Positions 1 through 4,964 of a DNA stretch of 21,495 nucleotides are shown one piece after another. The DNA lies in the IMG/VR virus record IMGVR_UViG_3300035698_005244, positions 1 through 21,495 of that record, one strand, 5' to 3'. How positions within the stretch are numbered: position 1 is the stretch's first letter; each line of letters begins with the position of its first letter. The DNA is from a virus. The translations under genes and the position numbers were made by a program. The notes under the pieces were generated by a model that saw only the letters and a program-made list of their open reading frames with translations, was not told the DNA's origin and did no database searches.

Positions 1-176
1 ACAAGTAGTTTTTGCTCCTCAGTCAGGCCGTATAGTAATTCCTGTGTTAATTTACTATTCTTATCTTTTTTGTATTTCCGAAAGGCTAGATTTACATGCC
101 TCATATCTGATAAATTAATGTCTAGCGAGGCGATTTTTTCCTTCATTGCTACAATTTCTTTTTGGTTACGCATCAT
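1..176 (-). CDS. Hypothetical protein, partial (runs off the left edge)
   Basis: An open minus-strand frame starts at an ATGATG pair (174-176 or 171-173) and stays open to base 1, giving 58 codons of a longer protein. A weak SD-like GATAGG lies upstream, inside the end of the preceding gene, 8 bases away. The protein is lysine-rich and helical. It begins MMRNQKEIVAMKEK and includes DMRHVNLAFRKYKKD and LTEEQK. Its pattern (M-K-x2-I-A-x-L, then M-x3-N-x-AF-x-K, then LTEEQ) resembles residues ~150-195 of the 323-aa protein encoded at 433-1404, so it may be a paralogue of that module. Sixth and last visible gene of the leftward operon. Function unknown. The main uncertainty is which of the two adjacent ATGs is used. 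Confidence 0.7.
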   Translation of the reverse strand, partial: MMRNQKEIVAMKEKIASLDINLSDMRHVNLAFRKYKKDKNSKLTQELLYGLTEEQKLL

Positions 177-184
177 TTTAATAC

Positions 185-319
185 CTATCTGTAAAGTTTA
201 TAGTGGCAAGTGTCGAAGCTGTGAATTTTAGTGCAAGCTTGCAACGCTTCCGCGTTGCCTTTGCCTAAATAAGCAAAGAAGATCGCGAGCAAAAAGACTA
301 GTGATAATATTTTAAACAT
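185..319 (-). CDS. Secreted or membrane-anchored 44-aa microprotein
   Basis: This 44-codon gene begins with a classic export signal: MFK, then a hydrophobic stretch ILSLVFLLAIFFAYL (residues 4-18), then GKGNAEA with an A-x-A signal-peptidase-like site ending at residue 25. The predicted mature part is only ~19 residues with two cysteines, LQAC...DTCHYKLYR (C29, C38), which could form a disulphide in the periplasm. LQAC is also a weak lipobox, so a lipoprotein is possible. A clear GGAG lies 7 bases before the ATG, inside the coding end of the upstream gene, and the two genes overlap by 8 bases, suggesting translational coupling. Small phage proteins with a signal peptide and a C-x(n)-S-x-DTC ending are familiar to me from other phage genomes, but their role is not known. 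It is not an evident holin or spanin. Confidence 0.72.
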   Translation of the reverse strand: MFKILSLVFLLAIFFAYLGKGNAEALQACTKIHSFDTCHYKLYR

Positions 320-431
320 TTAGCAACTCCATTTCTTTTATGCGTTCCAATTCAATTCTTGCCAGTGCCTTGCGTGTGTAATAGTCAAGCACCATACATG
401 GCTTGTGTTTGTCAAATATTGCTATTGTCAT
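312..431 (-). CDS. Hypothetical 39-aa protein
   Basis: A 39-codon gene, starting MTIAIFDKHKPCMVLDYYTR and ending ELERIKEMELLNV. GGAG precedes the ATG by 8 bases and lies in the last codons of the 323-aa gene, whose stop is 1 base away (stop 433-435, ATG 429-431). Its 3' end overlaps the start of the 44-aa microprotein gene by 8 bases and supplies that gene's SD. The C-terminal half is charged and probably helical; no domain or membrane segment is recognisable. The compact placement, good SD and overlap support it as a real gene. Function unknown. Confidence 0.65.
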   Translation of the reverse strand: MTIAIFDKHKPCMVLDYYTRKALARIELERIKEMELLNV

Positions 432-432
432 T

Positions 433-1404
433 TTATTCACTCCCCAGTTTGTAAATTGTCATAATATCATTATGTAATAGCCTCTTTGTGGCTGCAATCG
501 CGTTCAGTGTTAATTTACGTTGCCAAGCCGTAAAACGTGGCGACCACCTGAAACCCATAGATTTTAGTAGCGTGCGTGTTTTTTCGCCAGGCACATCATC
601 AAACAGCAATTGTATACGGTCTTCCGAAAAATTACGTCTAACTACTAGATTATTTAATTGTGTATCTAAGGATGGCGATTCTTCTAATGCTTCGTTTTTC
701 TTTTCTAGTGTTAGAAGATGTTGTTTCATGCGCTTAATTGTAGCGTTGTTATTAGTTAACTGAAAAGGCGCGAAAGGGTGCGGCTCCCAAGAATATTTAG
801 AAACATAATCTCTAACAATTTTCTGGTGTGACTCTGACAATTCAGACATCAATGCAAGTGTTGTTTTACTTTCGTTGTCTTTTACAAAGGCTTTATGCGC
901 TTTATTAATTGCCTTCATATCTTCTTGAAGTTTTATATTTGCGGCAACCTTTAATCTATAGTTTTCAAGTTCAGTCAATTGCTTTTCTTCGCTTGTGTAT
1001 ACTTTATCAAGATTTTTCAAGGCGTATTTTTCTAAGTCATTGTGAAAATCAAGCCACTCATCAGACCGTTTACGCTCAGTTGCGTTCGCCTTTTCGTTGC
1101 GCCTCACTGGAAAATTTGCGGGGCCTGTTATCATGGGTGACATACAACGGCTTTGTGCTGATAATAAAGCTAGCGTTTTTGTTTTATATCTATCTTTCAA
1201 ATTATCAAAAACAGATTGCGCAACGGCTTTTTGTTTATCATCTTTTGCATTGTTGGTTATAAAAGCTGCCAGTTGCTTCATAGTTTCAATATAACTATCA
1301 ACTACGCAATCTCCCCTTTTTTCAGGTGAGAAACTAGTCCCGTGGTATGCGCGTCTAGCTTCTTCACGGTCTATATCTGTTTCTATTGTGTTTATGTTAA
1401 TCAT
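433..1404 (-). CDS. Conserved phage/plasmid-type hypothetical protein, 323 aa
   Basis: A soluble, highly charged protein with three recognisable conserved blocks. The N-terminal block has YHGTSFSPEKRG (residues 20-31) and SRCMSPMITGPANFPVRR (85-102). A helical middle carries LTNNNATIKRMK (216-227). The C-terminal block has RIQLLFDDVPGEKTRTLLKS (263-282) and GFRWSPRFTAWQRKLT (284-299). I recognise this combination from proteins of many phages, plasmids and mobile elements, usually in early or accessory regions; no biochemical function is established to my knowledge. The basic, tryptophan-containing C-terminal block could bind nucleic acid, which is inference. The SD TTTAGGAG sits in the end of the upstream gene, 4 bases separate the genes, and the start codon lies inside a TAATCAAATGATTA dyad. 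Largest gene of the leftward operon. Confidence 0.85.
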   Translation of the reverse strand: MININTIETDIDREEARRAYHGTSFSPEKRGDCVVDSYIETMKQLAAFITNNAKDDKQKAVAQSVFDNLKDRYKTKTLALLSAQSRCMSPMITGPANFPVRRNEKANATERKRSDEWLDFHNDLEKYALKNLDKVYTSEEKQLTELENYRLKVAANIKLQEDMKAINKAHKAFVKDNESKTTLALMSELSESHQKIVRDYVSKYSWEPHPFAPFQLTNNNATIKRMKQHLLTLEKKNEALEESPSLDTQLNNLVVRRNFSEDRIQLLFDDVPGEKTRTLLKSMGFRWSPRFTAWQRKLTLNAIAATKRLLHNDIMTIYKLGSE

Positions 1405-1411
1405 TTGATTA
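1398..1411. repeat. Stop/start dyad TAATCAAATGATTA, copy at a gene junction
   Basis: On the minus strand this 14-mer is an inverted repeat (TAATCA / TGATTA around AA). It contains the stop codon of the 107-aa gene (TAA) and the start codon of the 323-aa gene (ATG). An identical copy is at 1726-1739, and partial copies (CAAATGATTA) are at 2051-2060 and 2074-2083, all in the same orientation at successive gene starts. Each of the three gene-start copies follows an AGGAG SD. Confidence 0.7.
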
Positions 1412-1732
1412 TTCTCCTAAAGAATTATAAATAGTTTCTGCATAGTCACGGCCTGCAATATATCCACCTGGAACGCCTAAAAGCTCAAGTGTCATACGGC
1501 TTGCACCATGCTGATAGTGCGTTTTTCCATCTAATTTAACAGCGTTAACTATGCCTTTAAAATCGTTATTATTTACTACAACCGCTGCAAATAGATTGCG
1601 CTGCATATCCATTAGCTGGATGCAACCTTTGAGCTTTTTGTAGAATCCAAATGCTGTAGAGCCTGTTTCAAATAATGAGTTAGTAAATTCTTTATCATTT
1701 TTTGCAAATTTAACGTTATTGATAATAATCAT
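1409..1732 (-). CDS. Hypothetical protein, 107 aa
   Basis: A 107-aa soluble protein starting MIIINNVKFAKNDKEF. The middle (TAFGFYKKLKGCIQLMD, then AAVVVNN) looks like alternating strands. The C-terminal part holds HYQHGASRMTLELLGVPGG. I recognise no domain, signal peptide or membrane segment. The gene is second in the leftward operon, 4 bases after the preceding gene; SD TATAGGAG overlaps that gene's last codons. The start codon lies in the dyad TAATCAAATGATTA, as for its downstream neighbour. Probably an early or accessory phage protein, on location alone. Confidence 0.75.
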   Translation of the reverse strand: MIIINNVKFAKNDKEFTNSLFETGSTAFGFYKKLKGCIQLMDMQRNLFAAVVVNNNDFKGIVNAVKLDGKTHYQHGASRMTLELLGVPGGYIAGRDYAETIYNSLGE

Positions 1733-1739
1733 TTGATTA
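1726..1739. repeat. Stop/start dyad TAATCAAATGATTA, second copy
   Basis: Identical to the 14-mer at 1398-1411. It joins the stop codon of the 106-aa gene to the start codon of the 107-aa gene. The encoded proteins do not resemble each other beyond the first residues (MIN/MII), so the similarity is in the translation-initiation region and not in the genes. Confidence 0.7.
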
Positions 1740-2057
1740 CGCTCCTATATTATATTGAAGTTTTGCAGCATCTATATGCTTTTCAAACTCAAAGCGTGCG
1801 ATATTATGACAGTCTTTTACGCCTTTTTCAGTAGCGCGGTTTTTCGGAAATACCATCACATTTTCGCTATAATCTTGGAGCAAGATACAGGTTCTATTTC
1901 CATCGTTTGTGATATCAAAAACACTCGCATAAGTACCGATACACCGTAAACGCTTTGTTGTAACAATGGATAAGATTTTTGTAGGTGTTAAGTTTATGAC
2001 TGTTTCAGCTTTCCAGCCAGAAAAGACGCTCTTTGATATTGTTGTTTCATTAATCAT
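1737..2057 (-). CDS. Hypothetical protein, 106 aa, first gene of the leftward operon
   Basis: A 106-aa protein. The N-terminal two-thirds look beta-rich (SGWKAETVINL, LSIVTTKRLRCIGTYASVFDI, TCILLQDYSENVMVF), followed by a helical tail RATEKGVKDCHNIARFEFEKHID. It carries no signal peptide or transmembrane segment, and I cannot assign a family. AGGAGAG lies ~10 bases before the ATG. This is the promoter-proximal gene, ~55 bases downstream of the expected transcription start from the promoter at 2117-2145, so it should be the most directly expressed early product. First-gene position would suit an anti-host or regulatory protein, but nothing in the sequence proves that. Confidence 0.75.
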   Translation of the reverse strand: MINETTISKSVFSGWKAETVINLTPTKILSIVTTKRLRCIGTYASVFDITNDGNRTCILLQDYSENVMVFPKNRATEKGVKDCHNIARFEFEKHIDAAKLQYNIGA

Positions 2058-2086
2058 TTGGTTTTCTCTCCTTTAATCATTTGTAA

Positions 2087-2106
2087 GGCTAAAAGCTATC
2101 TTAGCC
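2087..2106 (-). promoter_or_regulatory. Leader hairpin in the leftward operon's 5' UTR
   Basis: On the minus strand GGCTAA and TTAGCC form a 6-bp stem with an 8-nt loop in the predicted 5' leader, a few bases after the transcription start and upstream of the SD at 2068-2071. No T-tract follows, so it is not an intrinsic terminator. It may protect the mRNA 5' end or affect translation. Short, so moderate confidence only. Confidence 0.4.
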
Positions 2107-2116
2107 CCTGTAGATA

Positions 2117-2145
2117 ATAATATCAGCTTAGACGAGCTTTGTCAA
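2117..2145 (-). promoter_or_regulatory. Sigma70-type promoter for the leftward operon
   Basis: Minus strand: a perfect -35 TTGACA (2140-2145), a 17-bp spacer, and -10 TATTAT (2117-2122), 5 of 6 to consensus. Transcription would start near 2110 and run left through all six minus-strand genes, whose intergenic gaps are 8 bases or less. It lies just left of the TGTTTACAC box array (nearest box 2211-2219), so a protein bound there could influence it. Best promoter match in the window. Confidence 0.8.
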
Positions 2146-2391
2146 ACACCGAATCACAGAAAGTTATATTTAATTAGTTTTATTCGTTGAAGGGTTGATA
2201 TTTACCCAATGTGTAAACACTATTTATAGGCTGGCTGTTTACACTATTCTTTATATATATCAAAGGCTTGTAGAGGCGTGTAAACAAGCGGTTTAAAAAG
2301 TGTTTACATCTAAGCCATTGAAAAACCTCAATAAAACGGCATGTGTAAACAAAAACGTGTGTAAACAATAAAAACACATAGGCCTTGCACT

Positions 2392-2415
2392 TGTGCGCAT
2401 GTGTGCGCGTGTGTG
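2392..2415. other. Alternating purine-pyrimidine (Z-DNA-prone) tract
   Basis: A perfect 24-nt alternation of pyrimidine and purine made of TG, CG and CA steps, starting TGTGCGCATGTGTGCG. It lies between boxes 6 and 7 of the array in the longest G+C-rich patch of the control region. Such tracts favour left-handed DNA under negative supercoiling. The local structural effect is inferred from composition. Confidence 0.6.
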
Positions 2416-2458
2416 AGTGGGCGCGTATGAAGGGTGTGTTTACTGTATATCTGTTTAC

Positions 2459-2493
2459 ATATATATATATTTATATAAATTATATATATATAT
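2459..2493. other. 35-bp pure A/T tract (possible DNA-unwinding element)
   Basis: A run of 35 bases containing only A and T, mostly alternating TA, directly abutting box 8 (2453-2460) and close to an imperfect palindrome. Tracts like this melt easily and serve as unwinding elements in replication origins. Its position beside the box array is the reason for proposing that role. Confidence 0.55.
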
Positions 2494-2581
2494 CAGTGGC
2501 TTAGCATGGCAGCAAATATGGCAGCACTCCATTTTTAACTGTTTACACATTTTTCTAACCTATTGAAATATATAGATAATA

Positions 2582-2604
2582 GTGTAAACAGTTGTTGTTT
2601 ACAC
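2582..2604. promoter_or_regulatory. Perfect 23-bp operator-like dyad
   Basis: GTGTAAACA and TGTTTACAC form a perfect 9-bp inverted repeat around the 5-nt centre GTTGT. This is the tightest pair in the array and has the layout of a dimeric repressor operator. A GATAAT (2575-2580, 5 of 6 to a -10) ends 1 base before it, without a good -35. If that is a rightward promoter, the dyad covers its start site, ~80 bases upstream of the first virion-arm gene. Confidence 0.65.
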
Positions 2605-2672
2605 ATATCTATCTTGCGTATTTGTCAAACAATTAGTAATATGTAATCTATTAATTAAAAGGATTTCATAAA

Positions 2673-3014
2673 ATGGTACTACCAACAATCGGAGAAACAG
2701 TTAAATATATGCGCTACAATCAACAGCAAGCACTAGAGAAGGGTGAAGGCGTTGTTCTAGGTGTCAATCTAGATGTAAACAAAAGGTTGAGCGTTTTCAT
2801 CGAGCTTAGTAGCAAAGAGAAAATTAACGTTGATTTGGCTTGTGTTGATTATCAAGAGAGCTTTGTTGATGTTTATACAAAGGCAATCGAGGAGATTAAA
2901 GAGTTAAGCGAAGAAGGTAATAAGCGCGTTCAATCTGTTATTTCCGATTACAACAAACAAGTAGATTTGCTATATGATGATTTGCTTGGAAAACCTGTCG
3001 TTTTTAACGTATAA
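2673..3014 (+). CDS. Hypothetical protein, 113 aa, first gene of the rightward arm
   Basis: A 113-aa soluble protein. Residues 1-58 look like a small beta domain (GETVKYM, EGVVLGVNLD, LSVFIELSSKEKINVDL). Residues 64-105 form a charged helix, probably a coiled coil (YTKAIEEIKELSEEGNKRVQ). AAGGA lies ~9 bases before the ATG. The gene follows the control region and precedes the terminase small-subunit gene by 19 bases, so a packaging-associated or regulatory role is possible. I recognise no family. A TGTTTACAT-type box occurs inside the gene at 2773-2781. Confidence 0.75.
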   Translation: MVLPTIGETVKYMRYNQQQALEKGEGVVLGVNLDVNKRLSVFIELSSKEKINVDLACVDYQESFVDVYTKAIEEIKELSEEGNKRVQSVISDYNKQVDLLYDDLLGKPVVFNV

Positions 3015-3033
3015 CAAATTCGAGGTAAATTCG

Positions 3034-3483
3034 ATGAATAATCCACAAAATCTTACAGTGCCTAAGAAAGGCGAAATAAGGAACCCAAAAGGCAGGACTA
3101 AAGGCTCTCGCAACCGCTCTAAGGTCTTCAAGGAGCTACTAGAGCAAGCTTCTTTAGCTAATATCAGTAAAAGGCAATTAAAGCAGCTATCTGACGGCGA
3201 TGATATCGGTATGGAATTGCCGCAAGGCACAATAGCGGACCAGGTTGCTTGTGCTTTATTGATCCAAGCGCTTAAAGGTGATGTTTCGGCAGCTAAAGAG
3301 TTGCTAGATTCCACTTATGGCAAGCTTACCGATAAGATAGACAATGCCCACTCATTTACAAAGATGGGTAGTGTGGAGGCTAAAGTTGCGGGAGGCAGTG
3401 AGAATAATACAAAAGAGGCTATCAAGTTGACGTTTGATGTTGGCGAAGACGCCTTACATGATGTTATAGAAGGGGAAGAATAG
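3034..3483 (+). CDS. Probable terminase small subunit (DUF5681-like)
   Basis: 149 aa, immediately upstream of the large terminase gene. Residues 13-32 carry the basic motif GEIRNPKGRTKGSRNRSKVF, typical of DUF5681-type phage proteins, which are often found next to TerL and proposed to bind DNA at packaging initiation. The rest is mainly helical (KELLEQASLANISKRQLKQL; DVSAAKELLDSTYGKL), with an acidic C-terminus. I chose ATG 3034 because GAGG lies ~9 bases upstream and the motif then sits at the N-terminus as in relatives; an in-frame start at 2974 would overlap the previous gene by 41 bases. Expected role: recognising phage DNA and delivering it to TerL. Assignment rests on motif and position. 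Confidence 0.75.
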   Translation: MNNPQNLTVPKKGEIRNPKGRTKGSRNRSKVFKELLEQASLANISKRQLKQLSDGDDIGMELPQGTIADQVACALLIQALKGDVSAAKELLDSTYGKLTDKIDNAHSFTKMGSVEAKVAGGSENNTKEAIKLTFDVGEDALHDVIEGEE

Positions 3484-3489
3484 GCATTT

Positions 3490-4905
3490 ATGGCTAATGA
3501 TGTGCAATATTCAAGCTTGAAACTGCCAGAAATACTTGTTATTCCTCCAAAGCTACACCCGATCATTACTGATTTTAATAATTATATCTATTTTCTGCTA
3601 ATAGGCGGGCGGGGTTCTGCTAAGTCTCAATCAGTGGGCAGGCTTCTGCTTTATCTTGGTGAGGTTCGAAAGCTGCGTATTGTGTGCGGTCGTGAGATTC
3701 AAGCAAACATTGAAGAATCAGTGCACGCTTTACTTTCCGATTTAATCAGCCAATACGGCCTAGCTTATGACATATTCAAGCATGAGATTAGGCACAAGAC
3801 CAGTGGAACAGTATTTAAGTTCAAGGGTTTTAGGGAGCAGGGCAATGTTAGCGTGAAAGGTCTTGAGGGTGTTGATATCTTGTGGATTGATGAAGCCCAA
3901 AGCGTAACTAAAAGCACTCTTGATATCATCCTGCCTACATTGCGTAAAGAGCGGCTCATTAATGGCCGTTTGCAGTCGTCCAGAATCTTCTTTACTATGA
4001 ATAGATTCATGAGGGAGGATTCAGTCCCCGATGCTATGGCGGGAAACTCCGATTGCTTGCACATTGTAGTTAATTACTTTGACAATCCCTTTTGCCCTCT
4101 CAACCTAAAGGTGCTAGCTGAGAACACACGCAACAAGAGCGAGCGAGACTATAAGCATATATGGCTAGGTCAACCACTATCGCAAGCTGATGATTATCTA
4201 TTTAACTTTGAGAAGCTAGTGGCAGCCTTTGAGATAAAACCTTTTGGAGAGTTCCCTAAGAAACAACGGATACTTGCTATTGATTTTGCGGCGCAAGGCA
4301 ATGATCAGTGTGTTGCAACTGTTCTTGATCGTGTAAGTAACCAGCATTGGAACTTAACGGAGTCTTTGCCTTGGGATGAACCTGACACGATGATAAGCGT
4401 GGGCAAGATTGTCAACCTAATAGGGCAATTCAAGCCTGATGTTACTATCTTAGATATTGGCGGCATGGGCAAGCCTGTCTATGATCGGCTGGTCGAAGTC
4501 GGAATGAACATAGAGCCTTTTGACGGTGGAAGCACACAGGGCGTTGATATTAAGCATTACGCTAATAGGCGGGCGCTTGGTTACTTCACTCTTCGGGATT
4601 GGTTCGACTCTGGCTTTCTATGCGTAGATAGGAGGCAGCATGGCGAGGTTATCAAGCAACTAGAAAAAATCAAATTCAAGTACCGCTCTAACGGCTGCAA
4701 GTTGATACAAGCTAAGGTTGACATGAAAAAGGAACTTAAATACTCACCTGATGATGCTGATAGCTTGATGATGGCTGTTTTTGCAGCGGTTACACACCTA
4801 GGGCAATCATCAAATACTGGCTCCGCTTCATCAAATAAGACACCAGAAAGGCGGTCAAGGTCTTCGCGTGGTCACACTCCTTCGCGTGGTCGTGGAAATA
4901 AGTAG
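3490..4905 (+). CDS. terL: Terminase large subunit (packaging ATPase and nuclease)
   Basis: 471 aa, the normal length for the PBSX/Terminase_3-type family. The ATPase domain shows Walker A GGRGSAKS (residues 39-46), Walker B DILWIDEAQ (129-137; the E is the catalytic carboxylate) and the coupling motif RIFFTMN (165-171). The RNase H-fold nuclease domain shows acidic motifs AIDFA (D265), TILDIGG (D322) and SPDDADSLMMA (D421, D422, D424), which coordinate metal for DNA cleavage. TerL docks on the portal, pumps DNA into the procapsid using ATP and cuts the concatemer. The gene starts 6 bases after the small-subunit stop. An unusual Arg/Ser/Gly tail (residues ~450-471, RRSRSSRGHTPSRGRGNK) extends past the nuclease domain. 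All motifs are intact. Confidence 0.95.
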   Translation: MANDVQYSSLKLPEILVIPPKLHPIITDFNNYIYFLLIGGRGSAKSQSVGRLLLYLGEVRKLRIVCGREIQANIEESVHALLSDLISQYGLAYDIFKHEIRHKTSGTVFKFKGFREQGNVSVKGLEGVDILWIDEAQSVTKSTLDIILPTLRKERLINGRLQSSRIFFTMNRFMREDSVPDAMAGNSDCLHIVVNYFDNPFCPLNLKVLAENTRNKSERDYKHIWLGQPLSQADDYLFNFEKLVAAFEIKPFGEFPKKQRILAIDFAAQGNDQCVATVLDRVSNQHWNLTESLPWDEPDTMISVGKIVNLIGQFKPDVTILDIGGMGKPVYDRLVEVGMNIEPFDGGSTQGVDIKHYANRRALGYFTLRDWFDSGFLCVDRRQHGEVIKQLEKIKFKYRSNGCKLIQAKVDMKKELKYSPDDADSLMMAVFAAVTHLGQSSNTGSASSNKTPERRSRSSRGHTPSRGRGNK

Positions 4906-4964
4906 TCAATATATAGCTTGCATGTTAATATATTCTGATAATCAAAACATATAGTAGGTATATC

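Larger units (their letters stand above)
2211..2604. repeat. Array of 11 TGTTTACAC boxes in both orientations
   Basis: Core 8-mers lie at 2211-2218 (F), 2237-2244 (R), 2278-2285 (F), 2302-2309 (R), 2343-2350 (F), 2359-2366 (F), 2438-2445 (R), 2453-2460 (R), 2541-2548 (R), 2582-2589 (F) and 2597-2604 (R), where F reads GTGTAAAC and R reads GTTTACAC. Eight copies are exact for the 9-mer TGTTTACAC; those at 2302 and 2453 read TGTTTACAT; the one at 2438 keeps only TGTTTAC. R-to-F centre spacing is 41 bp three times (2237 to 2278, 2302 to 2343, 2541 to 2582), about four helical turns. Other spacings are 15-16 or 24-26 bp. A further TGTTTACAT-type copy lies in coding sequence at 2773-2781. The pattern is that of binding sites for a cooperative DNA-binding protein. 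Confidence 0.9.
2146..2672. other. Gene-free control region between divergent operons; candidate origin and operator region
   Basis: No convincing gene lies in these ~530 bases. The region contains 11 TGTTTACAC-type boxes, a perfect 9-bp dyad, a 24-nt alternating purine-pyrimidine tract and a 35-bp pure A/T tract, and separates leftward genes from rightward virion genes. It also holds a 9-bp direct repeat ATGGCAGCA at 2506-2514 and 2518-2526. Known theta-type phage and plasmid origins combine repeated initiator sites with an A/T-rich unwinding element. Known early/late switch regions combine repeated operators with divergent promoters. Both readings fit; which is right is inference. Confidence 0.6.

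Noticed and set aside
2180-2377. 65-codon minus-strand frame in the control region
   Set aside because: It is built from the TGTTTACAC boxes and A/T-rich sequence, has no good SD, and its product is low-quality Phe/Leu/Tyr-rich sequence. Judged a by-product of the repeat array.
2427-2504. Short frame MKGVFTVYLFT... and the 10-codon ATGGCAGCA frame nearby (2506-2538)
   Set aside because: They consist of the A/T tract and a 9-bp direct repeat, lack an SD and have no recognisable product.
2211-2604. CRISPR array
   Set aside because: The repeats are 8-9 bp, in both orientations, with irregular spacing and no spacer-like units or cas genes.
2974-3033. Longer N-terminal start for the terminase small subunit
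   Set aside because: It would overlap the previous gene by 41 bases; the ATG at 3034 has GAGG upstream and places the NPKGRTKGSRN motif at the usual N-terminal position.
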